Of a stretch of 64,000 nt of DNA, positions 1 to 11,258 are shown one piece after another. The notes under the pieces are model-generated. The model saw nothing but the letters and a program-made list of their open reading frames with translations, was not told where the DNA came from and did no database searches. Position numbers and translations under genes: made by a program. Origin of the DNA: Thermomonospora echinospora (GTDB lineage: Bacteria > Actinomycetota > Actinomycetes > Streptosporangiales > Streptosporangiaceae); assembly GCF_900108175.1 (NCBI RefSeq), contig NZ_FNVO01000005.1, positions 186,001-250,000 on the forward strand. Reading direction: 5' to 3'. How positions within the stretch are numbered: the first letter of the stretch is position 1; every line of letters begins with the position of its first letter.

Positions 1-2
1 AC

Positions 3-1148
3 GTCGTCTCCGGCGTGCCCGCCCGTACCGGCGGCGGCGACCTGGTGTGGACGGTCGAGGACCCCGACACCGACACCCGGCGGCTGACCGTGGGTGGGAC
101 CCCGGTTACCCCGGCGGGCCTGCAGGTGCGATCGGTGCTGGGGGTCGAGGGCGACTCGGTGCTGTTCACCGCCTCCGAGGAGCCGACCGAGGTCCACGTG
201 TGGTCCTACGGCCCCGGCGAGCTGACCCGGCTGAGCGAGGGTCAGGGTGTGTTCGGCGGCGCCCGGTCGGGGAAGGTGACCCTGCTCACCGCCTCCCGGC
301 TGGACCGGGACGGCGTCGAGGTGCGGGTGAGCGGCCCCGGCGGCATGTACTCGATCGCCTCCCGCGCGGAGACCCCGGTGATCACGCCGACGGTGCACCT
401 GCTGCGGGCGGGCGAGCGGGAGATCCGCACGGCGGTGGTGCTGCCGACCGGATGGGAGCCGGGGGCCGGGAGGCTGCCGGTGCTGATGGACCCCTACGGC
501 GGGCCGCACGCCCAGCGGGTGCTGGCGGTACGGCGCGCCTACAACGAGGCGCAGTGGCTGGCCGACCAGGGGTTCGCGGTGGTCATCGCCGACGGCCGGG
601 GAACCTCCGGTCGCGGCCCGGCCTGGGACCGCGCGGTGCGTGGCGACTTCGTCGGCCCCGTGCTGGAGGACCAGATCACCGCACTGGAGGAGGCCGTCCG
701 CTGCTTCCCGGACGCCCTGGACATCGACCGGGTGGGCATCCGCGGCTGGTCGTTCGGCGGCTGGCTGGCGGCGCTGGCGGTCATGTACCGCCCGGACGTC
801 TTCCATGCGGCGGTCGCCGGCGCCCCGGTGACCGACTGGAGGCTGTACGACACCCACTACACCGAGCGCTATCTGGGCCACCCCGAGGAGGAGCCGGAGA
901 ACTACACCCGCAACTCCCTGATCGAGGCCGCCGGCCGCCTCGAACGCCCGCTGCTGCTCATCCACGGCCTCGCCGACGACAACGTGGTGGCCGCCCACAC
1001 CCTGCGCCTGTCGTCGGCGCTGCTGGCGGCGGGCAAGCCGCACACCGTGCTGCCGCTGTCCGGGGTGACCCACATGACCCCGCAGGAGATCGTCGCGGAG
1101 AACCTGCTGCTGCTCCAGGTCTCCTTCCTGAAGACCCACCTCACCTGA
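3..1148 (+). CDS. S9 family (prolyl oligopeptidase/DPP-IV type) serine peptidase, 5' truncated by window edge
   Basis: C-terminal ~380 residues of an S9 serine peptidase; the frame is open to the left edge, so the start lies outside the window. The visible part begins in the tail of the beta-propeller and continues into an alpha/beta-hydrolase domain. The triad can be seen: Ser in GWSFGGW (about residue 250 of the visible part), Asp in LADDNV (about 325) and His in GVTHMT (about 357). The DPYGGPH segment at the start of the hydrolase domain is typical of DPP-IV-like enzymes. No signal peptide can be judged. It converges on the ABC exporter pair with only 48 bases between them. Likely role: hydrolysis of short peptides; specificity is not readable. 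Confidence 0.9.
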   Translation, partial: VVSGVPARTGGGDLVWTVEDPDTDTRRLTVGGTPVTPAGLQVRSVLGVEGDSVLFTASEEPTEVHVWSYGPGELTRLSEGQGVFGGARSGKVTLLTASRLDRDGVEVRVSGPGGMYSIASRAETPVITPTVHLLRAGEREIRTAVVLPTGWEPGAGRLPVLMDPYGGPHAQRVLAVRRAYNEAQWLADQGFAVVIADGRGTSGRGPAWDRAVRGDFVGPVLEDQITALEEAVRCFPDALDIDRVGIRGWSFGGWLAALAVMYRPDVFHAAVAGAPVTDWRLYDTHYTERYLGHPEEEPENYTRNSLIEAAGRLERPLLLIHGLADDNVVAAHTLRLSSALLAAGKPHTVLPLSGVTHMTPQEIVAENLLLLQVSFLKTHLT

Positions 1149-1196
1149 GGAGTCCGGCCGATACGCCCGGTCGTCCCCGCGCAGGTCCCGGGGCGG

Positions 1197-2948
1197 TCAG
1201 GTGGAGCCGTGCCAGGAGCGCCACAGGGCGGCGTAGGGACCATCGGCCTCGATCAGCTCGTGGTGGGAGCCCAGCTCGCTGATGCGGCCGTCCTCGACCA
1301 CCGCGACCCGGTCGGCGTCGTGGGCGGTGTGCAGGCGATGAGCGACGGCCACGACGGTGCGGCCGTCCAGCACGGCGGCCAGTGAGCGTTCCAGCCGCCG
1401 GGCCGCCCGCGGGTCCAGCAGGGAGGTGGCCTCGTCCAGCACCAGCGTGTGCGGGTCGGCCAGCACCAGGCGGGCCAGCGCGAGCTGCTGGGCCTGCGCC
1501 GGGGACAGCTCCCGCCCGGCGGAGCCGACGACCGCGTCCGGGCCGGGCCCGTCCCAGCCGACCGCCGCCAGGGCGGCATGCACCTGCTCATCGGTGGCGT
1601 CGGGACGGGCCATGACCAGGTTGTCGCGCACGGTGCCGTGGAACACATGGTGCTCCTGGGTGACCAGGGCAACATGGCCGCGCAGCTCGTCCAGCGGCAG
1701 TTCGACCAGCGGCACCTCGCAGCCGTCCGCGCCCACCGTCACCGAGCCGGTGCGGGGCCCGTGGATCCCGGCCAGCAGCCGACCCAGGGTGGATTTGCCC
1801 GCCCCGCTCGGCCCGACGACCGCCAGCCGCTCCCCCGGCCGCAGCACCAGGTCGACGCCGTGCAGCACGTCATGACCCGCACGGTAGGCGTACCGGACGT
1901 CACGGGCCGCCAGCCGCGTCCCGGCCGCGTCCTGGCCGGGACGCGGCCGGGCGGCGCCGGGCGCGCGGTCGGCCGGGACGGTGGCCACCCCCAACAGCCT
2001 GGCCAGCGAGGCGCCGCCCAATTGGAGGGAGTCGAGCTGGTCCAGCAGGCGCTCCACCGGGCCGGCGAGCTGCTGGACGTACAGGGTGGCGGCGGTCACC
2101 TGGGCCAGCGACGCCCAGCCGTGGACGTGGTAGATCCCGCCGATCAGCAGCGTGGCGGTCACCTGGAGCCCGAAGCTCATCGTGACCACCGGGTAGGCCA
2201 CCAGGCGCAGCCCGAGGGTGTAGCGCTCGCGTTCCCAGCTGCCCGCGATGTCGGCGTCGGCGCGCCGGTGCCGCCGCTCCTGCAGGCCGAGCGCCTCGAC
2301 GGTACGGGCCCCCGCCACGGTCTCGGCCAGGCCGTCGGTGAGCGTCGCCCACGCCTCGTTCTCGCGCAGATAGCCGGTGCGGGCGCGCGGCAGGTACCAG
2401 CGGTTGACCGCCCAGATCGCCGGGACGGCCAGCAGGCACGGCAGCATGAGCAGCGGCCCGACCAGCAGCAGCGCGCCCGCCGTGAACACCACCACGACCA
2501 CCGAGATCATCGCCTCCGGGGCGGCGAAGCGGACCACGCTGGACAGCCCGCCCACGTCTCGGGACGTCCGGCTCACCAGGTCGCCGGTGCCGGCGCGCTC
2601 CACCGCCGACAGCGGCAGCGCCAGCACCCGGTCGACGAACTCCTCCCGCAGCCCGGCCAGTACCCGCTCCCCCAGTCGGGCGGAGGCGTAGTAGGCGTAA
2701 CGCAGCAGCACGGCCTGGGCGATCACGAACCCGGCGATGGCCAGGGCGATGCCGTCGACGGCGGCGTGGCCGTCGGCCACGTCCTGCACCAGGCCGCCCA
2801 GCAGCCGGGGGCCCACCAGCCCGGCGGCCGCCGCCAGGGCGTGCAGCAGCAGCGCCCCGGCCAGCGCCCGCGGATGCCGCAGCACGAGCCGCCGCGCGTA
2901 CGCCCGTACCTGGGCGGACGTCGCCACCGGCAGGATGTCGGCGCTCAC
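1197..2948 (-). CDS. ABC exporter half-transporter with canonical Walker motifs and degenerate signature (heterodimer subunit A)
   Basis: 583-residue type IV ABC exporter half-transporter: six-helix transmembrane domain (about residues 20-310), then a nucleotide-binding domain. Walker A GPSGAGKS (about 378), Q-loop VTQEHH, Walker B LVLDEATS (about 500) and switch His in VAHRLHT are intact, but the ABC signature reads LSPAQAQQ instead of LSGGQ. It is the downstream gene of a pair, 26 bases after the gene ending at 2975, and should form a heterodimer with that product: this subunit supplies the ATP-binding Walker motifs and the partner supplies the good signature. Substrate unknown; such pairs export peptides, lipids or drugs. 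Confidence 0.92.
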   Translation of the reverse strand: MSADILPVATSAQVRAYARRLVLRHPRALAGALLLHALAAAAGLVGPRLLGGLVQDVADGHAAVDGIALAIAGFVIAQAVLLRYAYYASARLGERVLAGLREEFVDRVLALPLSAVERAGTGDLVSRTSRDVGGLSSVVRFAAPEAMISVVVVVFTAGALLLVGPLLMLPCLLAVPAIWAVNRWYLPRARTGYLRENEAWATLTDGLAETVAGARTVEALGLQERRHRRADADIAGSWERERYTLGLRLVAYPVVTMSFGLQVTATLLIGGIYHVHGWASLAQVTAATLYVQQLAGPVERLLDQLDSLQLGGASLARLLGVATVPADRAPGAARPRPGQDAAGTRLAARDVRYAYRAGHDVLHGVDLVLRPGERLAVVGPSGAGKSTLGRLLAGIHGPRTGSVTVGADGCEVPLVELPLDELRGHVALVTQEHHVFHGTVRDNLVMARPDATDEQVHAALAAVGWDGPGPDAVVGSAGRELSPAQAQQLALARLVLADPHTLVLDEATSLLDPRAARRLERSLAAVLDGRTVVAVAHRLHTAHDADRVAVVEDGRISELGSHHELIEADGPYAALWRSWHGST

Positions 2949-2974
2949 TCGATCATCACCTCCGCCCGGCCGGC

Positions 2975-4681
2975 TCAGGCGCCGTCGGGAATACGGTCAC
3001 GGTCCTGTCCTCGGGTCACCGTGGCCGCGTAGCGCGGCTCGGTGTCGAGCAACTCGCGGTGCGAGCCCTCGGCGACGACCCTCCCACCCTCGACGAAGAC
3101 CACGTGGTCGGCCCGGTCGAGGACCAGCGGGCTGGTGGTGCACACGACGGTGGTGCGGCCCGCCCTGGCCCGGCCCAGCCGGCCGGCGATCCGGGCCTCG
3201 GTGTGCGCGTCCACCGCGCTGGTCGGCTCCACCAGCACCAGCACCTCGGGATCGGCGGCCACCGCCCGCGCCAGCCGCAGCCGCTGCTGCTGGCCGCCGG
3301 AGAACTCCCGGCCCGCCTCCACCACGTAGGCGTCCAGGCCCACCGCGTCCACGATGTCCTCGGCGGCGGCCGCATGGACCGCCCCGGCCAGGTCCCGGCC
3401 CGGGACGCCGCCGGTCAGCGTGTCCGCCAGCCGGCCGGACAGCAGGACGTCCTCGTTGACGGCGACGATGATCCGCTCGCGCAGGTCCGCCACGTCCCGC
3501 AGCGGCACGCCGCCGTAGGTGACCTCGCCGTCGGCGTAGCGGCCGAGGCGGTCGGCGATGGCGCGGGCGTCCACCGGGTCGGCGGCGGCCACGGCGGTCA
3601 GCAGGCCCGGCCGTACGACCAGGCCGCTGGCCGGGTCGGCCAGCGCCGCCGGGGAGGGCGGTACGGTGGTGCCCCGGTCGGGCAGCTCGGGCTCCAGCGC
3701 CAGGAAGCCGACCACCCGTCCGGCCGCCACATGGCCCTTGGTCAGCTTGTCGGCGGCCTCCCCGAGGGTGGCCATCGGGTGGATCAGGAAGACCGCGTAG
3801 CCGTAGCAGGTGACCAGCTCGCCGGGAGTGATCGTGCCGGAGACCGCCAGCCGGGCGCCCAGCCAGATGACCGCCACGATCAGCAGCCCCGGCAGCAGCG
3901 CCTCCGCGCCGGCCAGCATCGATTCCGAGCGCGCCACCTGCACCCCGGCCCGCCGGACCCGCTGCGACTCGGCGCGGTAGCGCTCGGCGAACAGCGCCTC
4001 ACCGCCGATGCCGCGCAGCACTCGCAGCCCCGCCACGATGTCGGTGGCCCGCGTGTTGAGGTCGCCGACCAGCTCGCGCAGCCGCCGGTTGTGGCGGTGG
4101 TACGGGCGCAGCAGCGGCGCGGCGGCCACCAGGACCAGCGGCACGCCGGCCAGCACGACCAGGCCCAGCGGCGGGGACGCCGCCAGCATCAGCGCCGTCA
4201 CCGCCACGATCGCCACCACCGCGCTGGTGCCGCGGATCACGATGTCCAGGGCGTCGCCGATGTGCGAGACGTCGGAGACGCCCACGCTGACGACCTCGCC
4301 GGCGCCGATCCGCCTGGGCAGGGTGGCGCCGAGCCGGGTGGCCTGCCGGGTCACCACCTGGACGGTGCGGTAGGCGGCCCCCAGCCAGGTGAACACCGCC
4401 AGCCGGTGCCGCCGCGCGGTGCTCACGGCCTGCACAATGGCCAGTCCCAGCAGCACGGCCGACCACCGCACCAGTGCGCCGGTGTCCCCGGCGGCCACGC
4501 CCTCGTCGATCGCCCGCCCGATCACGGCCGGGGCCAGCGCCATGCTGAGCATCCACAGCACGCCCCAGCCGATGCCACGGAGCACCGTCCTGGCCTGGGC
4601 ACGCGTCAGCCACCACAGGTACCGCCAGGCCGACCGGTGGTCGGGTATAGCGGGATCGGGTACCGGTAAAGCTCTCCTCAC
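2975..4681 (-). CDS. ABC exporter half-transporter with lost Walker A/B but intact signature (heterodimer subunit B)
   Basis: 568-residue half-transporter, first gene of the pair. The transmembrane domain is normal, but the nucleotide-binding domain is degenerate: no GxxGxGKS exists where Walker A is expected (sequence runs LLTAVAAADPVDAR), the Walker B Asp is Val (VLVLVEPTS), the Q-loop Gln is replaced (VAVNEDV) and the switch His is gone (VVCTTSPL). The signature FSGGQQQRLRLARA is perfect. It therefore cannot bind ATP productively and acts only through its signature on the partner's site. I chose the GTG at 4681 (VRRALPVPDP...) because the open frame upstream to 4762 encodes an Arg-rich stretch unlike family N-termini. 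Confidence 0.88.
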   Translation of the reverse strand: MRRALPVPDPAIPDHRSAWRYLWWLTRAQARTVLRGIGWGVLWMLSMALAPAVIGRAIDEGVAAGDTGALVRWSAVLLGLAIVQAVSTARRHRLAVFTWLGAAYRTVQVVTRQATRLGATLPRRIGAGEVVSVGVSDVSHIGDALDIVIRGTSAVVAIVAVTALMLAASPPLGLVVLAGVPLVLVAAAPLLRPYHRHNRRLRELVGDLNTRATDIVAGLRVLRGIGGEALFAERYRAESQRVRRAGVQVARSESMLAGAEALLPGLLIVAVIWLGARLAVSGTITPGELVTCYGYAVFLIHPMATLGEAADKLTKGHVAAGRVVGFLALEPELPDRGTTVPPSPAALADPASGLVVRPGLLTAVAAADPVDARAIADRLGRYADGEVTYGGVPLRDVADLRERIIVAVNEDVLLSGRLADTLTGGVPGRDLAGAVHAAAAEDIVDAVGLDAYVVEAGREFSGGQQQRLRLARAVAADPEVLVLVEPTSAVDAHTEARIAGRLGRARAGRTTVVCTTSPLVLDRADHVVFVEGGRVVAEGSHRELLDTEPRYAATVTRGQDRDRIPDGA

Positions 4682-5018
4682 GGGGCGACAGTAGGCGGGC
4701 ACCGGCCGGAATCTCGAACGGTTTTTCCCGGGGCGCGCCGCCCCGCGCCCCGGCTTGATCAAGATCGAGTGCGCTCCGACCGGGTGCGGACCCCGGAACG
4801 AAGACGGTAAGGTCGATGACGTACGGAGTGGGCCCGGGGACCTTCCCGGCGCTGCTCCTTGAGCCGGGACACCGGCGGTCAGGACAGCGCCGCCGTGCCC
4901 GGCGCGGCCACCTGTGTGGTCGGTGACGCCATGCCGAGCCTGTGCCTGCCCCTACCGAGCCGCCCATGCCGAGCCTTGTCCCGGGCCATCGCCCTCGCCG
5001 ACCATCCGGAAGCCATTA
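4682..5018. promoter_or_regulatory. Divergent intergenic region between ABC exporter and phosphatase operon
   Basis: 337 bases separate the minus-strand ABC pair from the plus-strand signalling operon, so promoters for both should lie here. I see no convincing operator. A ribosome-binding site (ggaag at 5008-5012) precedes the GTG at 5019. A frame open across part of this region (from 4859) belongs to no recognisable protein. Confidence 0.4.
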
Positions 5019-6239
5019 GTGAGCACAACCAGCGACCACACCACCACGGCAGTGCCGGGGATCGACGGCAGACTGCGCCTGCTCCTCATCGAGGACGACC
5101 CCGGCGACGCCTTCCTGGTCGAGGAACTGCTCGCCGACTCCGGCCTGGACGTGGAGATCCTGCACGCCCGCACGCTGGGCGAGGCGCGCCGCCGGATGTC
5201 GGCCCGGATCCACTGTGTGCTGGCCGACATGTCGCTGCCCGACGCCGGCGGCCTGGACCTGCTGCGCGAGGTGCTGAGTCTGACCGAGCGGGCGGCCGTG
5301 GTGGTGCTGACCGGGCTGGCCGACGCCCATCTGGGGGTGCGAGCGGTCGCTCTGGGCGCCGAGGACTACCTGGTCAAGGGCGAGGTGGACGGGCCGCTGC
5401 TGGCCCGGGCCATCCGCTACGCCATCGAGCGCAAGCGGGCCGAGGAGAGCGAGCGGCGGCTGGTGGAGGCCCGCATCGTCGGCCGGGAGAACGCCCGGCT
5501 GGAGCGGGGGCTGCTGCCGGTCCCGCTGATCGACGACGCTTCGCTGCACCACCACGCCCGCTACCGGCCCGGTCGGCGCCGGGCGCTGCTGGGCGGCGAC
5601 TTCTACGACACGGTGCAGACCGCCGACGGCGCGGTGCACCTGATGATCGGCGACGTGTGCGGGCACGGCCCGGACGAGGCGGCGCTGGGCGTGTGCATGC
5701 GGATGGCCTGGCGCACGCTGGTGCTGGCCGGGCACACCGGCGGCCACCTGCTGGCCACGCTGAACACCGTGCTCGGCCACGAGCGGCGCAGCGACGAGCT
5801 GTTCACCACGGTCTGCACGCTGACCGTGGACCCGTCCCGGCGCACCGCCCGCATGCACCTGGCCGGCCACCCGCCCCCGCTGCTGCTGGCCGGGGACGAG
5901 GTGATCGCCGGGCCGGAGGAGCCGGCCGGGCCGGCGCTGGGACTGCCGACCGAGCTGGTGGACCAGAGCGCCTGGCCGGCCGCCGAGATCGAGCTGACCG
6001 ATGCCTGGGGCCTGCTGCTGTACACCGACGGGCTGATCGAGGGCCGGATCGGCCAGGGCTCGGCCCGGCTGGGCACCGAGGGCCTGGTGGCGTTGGCCCG
6101 CGAGGCCCGCCGCACCGGCGTCGCCGGCGGCGCGCTGATCGACGCCCTGGTCGCCGAGGTCGAGTCGCTCAACGGCGAGGAGCTGACCGACGACGTGGCG
6201 GTGCTGCTGCTGTCCAACCAGGAGCAGGAGCGCCCTTGA
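5019..6239 (+). CDS. Receiver domain-PP2C (SpoIIE/RsbU-type) serine phosphatase response regulator
   Basis: 406 residues. N-terminal CheY-like receiver (about 15-135) with the acidic pair in LLLIEDDPGD, phospho-acceptor Asp in LADMSLPDAGG and conserved Lys in EDYLVKGE; a short helical linker; then a PP2C/SpoIIE phosphatase domain with metal-binding acidic residues in LLGGDFYD and MIGDVCGHG and a closing TDDVAVLLL. Such proteins dephosphorylate anti-sigma-factor antagonists under control of a sensor kinase. The GTG start is preceded by ggaag at good spacing; a longer frame upstream encodes a Cys/Pro-rich stretch with no family character. The stop overlaps the next gene's likely start, so the two are translationally coupled. 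Confidence 0.92.
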   Translation: MSTTSDHTTTAVPGIDGRLRLLLIEDDPGDAFLVEELLADSGLDVEILHARTLGEARRRMSARIHCVLADMSLPDAGGLDLLREVLSLTERAAVVVLTGLADAHLGVRAVALGAEDYLVKGEVDGPLLARAIRYAIERKRAEESERRLVEARIVGRENARLERGLLPVPLIDDASLHHHARYRPGRRRALLGGDFYDTVQTADGAVHLMIGDVCGHGPDEAALGVCMRMAWRTLVLAGHTGGHLLATLNTVLGHERRSDELFTTVCTLTVDPSRRTARMHLAGHPPPLLLAGDEVIAGPEEPAGPALGLPTELVDQSAWPAAEIELTDAWGLLLYTDGLIEGRIGQGSARLGTEGLVALAREARRTGVAGGALIDALVAEVESLNGEELTDDVAVLLLSNQEQERP

Positions 6240-7963
6240 CCGCCGCACCCTCCCCACACCTGCGGCAGCAGCCGCCGCAGACCGGGGCGTCCCGTTCGAT
6301 GAGCGCCAGCTCGCCGCTGCCGCCGCAGCTGGCGCCGCTGCGCCCGCCCGCTCCGCGCCGCGGGCTGAGCCGGATCCGGCTGGGCCAGTGGTTCTACGCC
6401 AGCGGGCTGGTGCTGGCGATGCTGCTGCTGGCCGCGGTGATCCTGTCAGTGCTGGCGCTGCAGGGCTACAACCAGGCCCGCGACGTCCTCATCGACCGGG
6501 TCGACCCGGCCGCGCTGCAGCAGTTCCAGCTCACCACCTCGCTCGACGAGCAGGACACCGCGATCCGGGCGTACCTCCGCAACGGCAGGCGCGCCGACCT
6601 GGCCGCCTATCGGGAGGCGGTGACGCAGGAGGGCCAGGCCGTCGCCGCCATGCGCAGGCAGCTGACCGGGGTGTCCGGCGCGGACGACGCCCGCAGGCGG
6701 CTCGACCAGGCCACCGCCGCCATCGCCACCTGGCGGATGCGGTTCGCCGCCCCGCTGGCAGCGGGGGCGCAGCTGACGCCGGAGGCCAACGAGGCCGGGC
6801 GGGACCTGTACCGGGTGGCCAACTTCGCCAACTCCGCGACGCAGCGCGAGCTGACCCTGCTGCACAACACCTACGACCAGCAGCTACGCGACCGGGCACG
6901 CACCTTGTACGTCTCGCTGGCGTTCACCGGGGTGGTGATCGTACTGGGGGCGGTGGCGCTGGTGATCCTGATCCGGCGCACCGTGCTGCGCCCGGTGGCG
7001 CGGCTGACCGACCAGGTGCGGGCGGTCTCGCAGGGCGACTTCGCCCATCCGCTGCGGATCTCAGGACCCGCCGAGCTGGCCGAGCTGGCCGGGATCGTGG
7101 ACTCGATGCGGCACCGCATCGTGCAGGAGTGGCGGGCCACCTCCGAGGCCCGGCAGACGGTCGCCGAGCAGGCCGCCGAGCTGCGCCGCTCCAACGCCGA
7201 GCTGGAGCAGTTCGCCTATGTCGCCAGCCACGACCTGCAGGAGCCGCTGCGCAAGGTGGCCAGCTTCTGCCAGATGATCGAGCGCAGGTACGGCGACCGG
7301 CTGGACGAGCGGGGACGGCGGTACATCGACTTCGCGGTGGACGGCGCCAAGCGCATGCAGGCGCTCATCAACGACCTGCTCATGCTGTCGCGGGTCGGCC
7401 GTTCCGAGCGCAAGGTGGAGCCGGTGGACCTGGGGGCGGTGCTGGAGCGGACCCGGCACGACCTGGGGCACGTCATCGAGGAGACCGGCGCCGAGGTCAC
7501 CGCCGGGGAGCTGCCGACGGTGACCGGCGACCGGACGCTGCTGGCGATGCTGCTGCAGAACCTGGTCGGCAACGCGATCAAGTTCCACGGGGAGGATCCG
7601 CCGCGGGTGCGCGTCACCGCCGAGCGGTCGGCCGACCATCCCGACATGTGGGAGTTCTCCTGCTCCGACAACGGGATCGGCATCGACCCCAAGTACGCCG
7701 AGCGGATCTTCCTGATCTTCCAGCGGCTGCATCCGCAGGACACCTACAGCGGCACCGGCATCGGGCTGGCCATGTGCAAGAAGATCGTGGAGTACCACGG
7801 CGGGCGCATCTGGCTGGATCCCGACCACGACGGGCCCGGTACCGTCTTCCGCTGGACGCTGCCGGCGCAGCGGGCGGGCGTGGCCACGAAGCGGGCGGAC
7901 ACCGACGGCAACACCGACAGCGACACCGAGGGCAAGGAAGGCGACGAGGCTGCCGATGAGTGA
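6236..7963 (+). CDS. CHASE3/HAMP membrane histidine kinase
   Basis: About 575 residues. Order: cytoplasmic Pro-rich N-terminus, transmembrane helix ([18 protein letters not shown]), CHASE3-like extracellular four-helix sensor ([13 protein letters not shown]...), second transmembrane helix, HAMP ([15 protein letters not shown]), short coiled coil, HisKA with phospho-acceptor in [12 protein letters not shown], and HATPase_c with NAIKF (N box), DNGIGID (G1) and [12 protein letters not shown] (G2). The TTG at 6236 overlaps the phosphatase stop and has aggag five bases upstream; the alternative ATG at 6299 would shorten it by 21 residues. It probably phosphorylates the flanking receiver proteins. 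Confidence 0.92.
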   Translation: MTAAPSPHLRQQPPQTGASRSMSASSPLPPQLAPLRPPAPRRGLSRIRLGQWFYASGLVLAMLLLAAVILSVLALQGYNQARDVLIDRVDPAALQQFQLTTSLDEQDTAIRAYLRNGRRADLAAYREAVTQEGQAVAAMRRQLTGVSGADDARRRLDQATAAIATWRMRFAAPLAAGAQLTPEANEAGRDLYRVANFANSATQRELTLLHNTYDQQLRDRARTLYVSLAFTGVVIVLGAVALVILIRRTVLRPVARLTDQVRAVSQGDFAHPLRISGPAELAELAGIVDSMRHRIVQEWRATSEARQTVAEQAAELRRSNAELEQFAYVASHDLQEPLRKVASFCQMIERRYGDRLDERGRRYIDFAVDGAKRMQALINDLLMLSRVGRSERKVEPVDLGAVLERTRHDLGHVIEETGAEVTAGELPTVTGDRTLLAMLLQNLVGNAIKFHGEDPPRVRVTAERSADHPDMWEFSCSDNGIGIDPKYAERIFLIFQRLHPQDTYSGTGIGLAMCKKIVEYHGGRIWLDPDHDGPGTVFRWTLPAQRAGVATKRADTDGNTDSDTEGKEGDEAADE

Positions 7964-8393
7964 CACCGGACGCGCGATCGAGGTGCTGCTGGTCGAGGAC
8001 GACCCCGGCGACGTGCTGCTGACCCGCGAGGCGTTCGAGGACAACAAGGTCGGCAACAACCTCAACGTGGTCAGCGACGGCGAGGAGGCGATGGCCTACC
8101 TGCGCCGCGAGGGCGCCTACGCCGACGCGCCCCGGCCGGACCTGATCCTGCTGGACCTCAACCTGCCCCGTAAGGACGGCCGGGAGGTGCTCGGCGAGGT
8201 CAAGGCCGACCCGCAGCTGCGCTCCATCCCGGTGGTGGTGCTGACCACCTCCGAGGCCGACGAGGACATCCTGCGCAGCTACCACCTGCACGCCAACGCG
8301 TACGTGACCAAGCCGGTGGACTTCGAGCGGTTCATCGAGGTGGTCCGGCAGATCGACGACTTCTTCGTCACCGTGGTGAAGCTGCCGCGCTGA
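7956..8393 (+). CDS. Rcp1-like single-domain response regulator
   Basis: 145-residue stand-alone receiver with no output domain. Acidic pocket in LLVEDDPGD, phospho-acceptor Asp in [11 protein letters not shown], Thr in VVLTTSEAD and Lys in AYVTKPVD are all present. It resembles the Rcp1/CheY-like partners of HDLQEPLR-type kinases. The start lies inside the end of the kinase gene (8-base overlap), making this the third gene of a coupled operon. It could act as a phosphate relay or sink between the kinase and the receiver-phosphatase. Confidence 0.93.
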   Translation: MSDTGRAIEVLLVEDDPGDVLLTREAFEDNKVGNNLNVVSDGEEAMAYLRREGAYADAPRPDLILLDLNLPRKDGREVLGEVKADPQLRSIPVVVLTTSEADEDILRSYHLHANAYVTKPVDFERFIEVVRQIDDFFVTVVKLPR

Positions 8394-8440
8394 CGGCGAT
8401 CGGGCCGGTGAAGTTCCCCGGGCCCGTGTGAGGTCTCTCA

Positions 8441-8510
8441 CCTGCGACAACACCTAGAAAGGGACGAAAGTCCCTTGTCGCACGTTTCATAGCCGAAAGC
8501 TATCGAAACG
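8441..8510 (+). ncRNA. Structured leader upstream of sdhCAB: nested hairpins with GAAA/CGAAA loops
   Basis: Direct reading shows an outer helix TGCGACAA (8443-8450) with TTGTCGCA (8475-8482), enclosing an inner hairpin GGGAC-GAAA-GTCCC (8461-8474) stacked with no spacer on its 3' side and a 10-nt bulge (8451-8460) on its 5' side. A second hairpin follows: CGTTTCATAGC (8483-8493), loop CGAAA, GCTAT-c-GAAACG (8499-8510). There is no U-tract, so this is unlike a simple terminator for the upstream operon. It ends about 50 bases before the sdhC start and could be a cis-regulatory RNA. No match to a named riboswitch class is claimed. Confidence 0.5.
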
Positions 8511-8561
8511 AGTGTGATCATGACTTGGACGCGTTGACCAGGCACGACCTACCGTGCACGC

Positions 8562-9260
8562 GTGCTCCAGACTTCACCCCGCGCGATCCCGGCGTTGTAC
8601 CGCTCCTCGGTCGGCAAGAAAGCGATCATGGCGGTCACCGGCGTCCTGTTGGTCCTGTTCCTGATCGCCCACATGGTCGGCAACCTGAAGGTCTTCCTCG
8701 GCCCGGCCGAGATCGACGAGTACGCCGCCTGGCTGCGCACGATCGGCGCCCCCCTGCTGCACCACGAGTGGTTCCTGTGGATCCAGCGGGTGGTGCTGCT
8801 GGCTGCGCTGGTGCTGCACATGACCATGGCCTACCAGCTGGCCCGCCGGGCCAGGCGGGCCCGCCCGGTCCGCTACCGGCACCGGGCCAAGGTGCAGGGC
8901 TCGTACGCGGCCCGCACCATGCGCTGGGGCGGTGTGATCATCGCGCTGTTCGTGATCTACCACATCCTGGACCTGACGACCGGCACGGTGAACCCCGGCT
9001 ACCAGCACGGCGAGGTCTACCGCAATCTCGTCGCCGACTTCGCCCCCGAGCGCTGGTACGTGACCCTCTTCTACACCCTGGCGGTCGTCGCGGTGGGCTT
9101 CCATCTGCGGCACGGCCTGGTCAGCGCCACGCAGAGCCTGGGAGCCGCGAGCCCGCAGCGGGCCCGCACCCTCAACCTGGCCGCCACGGCGTTCGCCGTC
9201 GTCATGGTCGCCGGCTATCTGTCCGTACCGTTCGCGGTCACCGTGGGATTGGTGGACTGA
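8562..9260 (+). CDS. sdhC: Succinate dehydrogenase cytochrome b558-type membrane anchor subunit
   Basis: 232-residue membrane protein of the single-chain b558 family (fused C/D-type anchor). About five hydrophobic helices are visible (for example [66 protein letters not shown]). His residues in LIAHMVG, VLHMTM, IYHILD and FHLRHG are the expected haem b ligands. It anchors SdhA/SdhB and passes electrons to menaquinone. GTG start; first gene of sdhCAB, with sdhA following after two bases. Confidence 0.94.
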   Translation: MLQTSPRAIPALYRSSVGKKAIMAVTGVLLVLFLIAHMVGNLKVFLGPAEIDEYAAWLRTIGAPLLHHEWFLWIQRVVLLAALVLHMTMAYQLARRARRARPVRYRHRAKVQGSYAARTMRWGGVIIALFVIYHILDLTTGTVNPGYQHGEVYRNLVADFAPERWYVTLFYTLAVVAVGFHLRHGLVSATQSLGAASPQRARTLNLAATAFAVVMVAGYLSVPFAVTVGLVD

Positions 9261-9262
9261 AC

Positions 9263-11218
<1,956 letters not shown>

Positions 11219-11258
11219 CGCGGACCGCGCGCCTCGTGCCCACGAAGAGGTCTTGATC

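Noticed and set aside
4859-6298. Upstream extension of the histidine-kinase frame through the phosphatase gene
   Set aside because: The extension is Arg/Gly-rich nonsense overlapping a clear receiver-PP2C gene in another frame; the kinase begins at 6236 or 6299.
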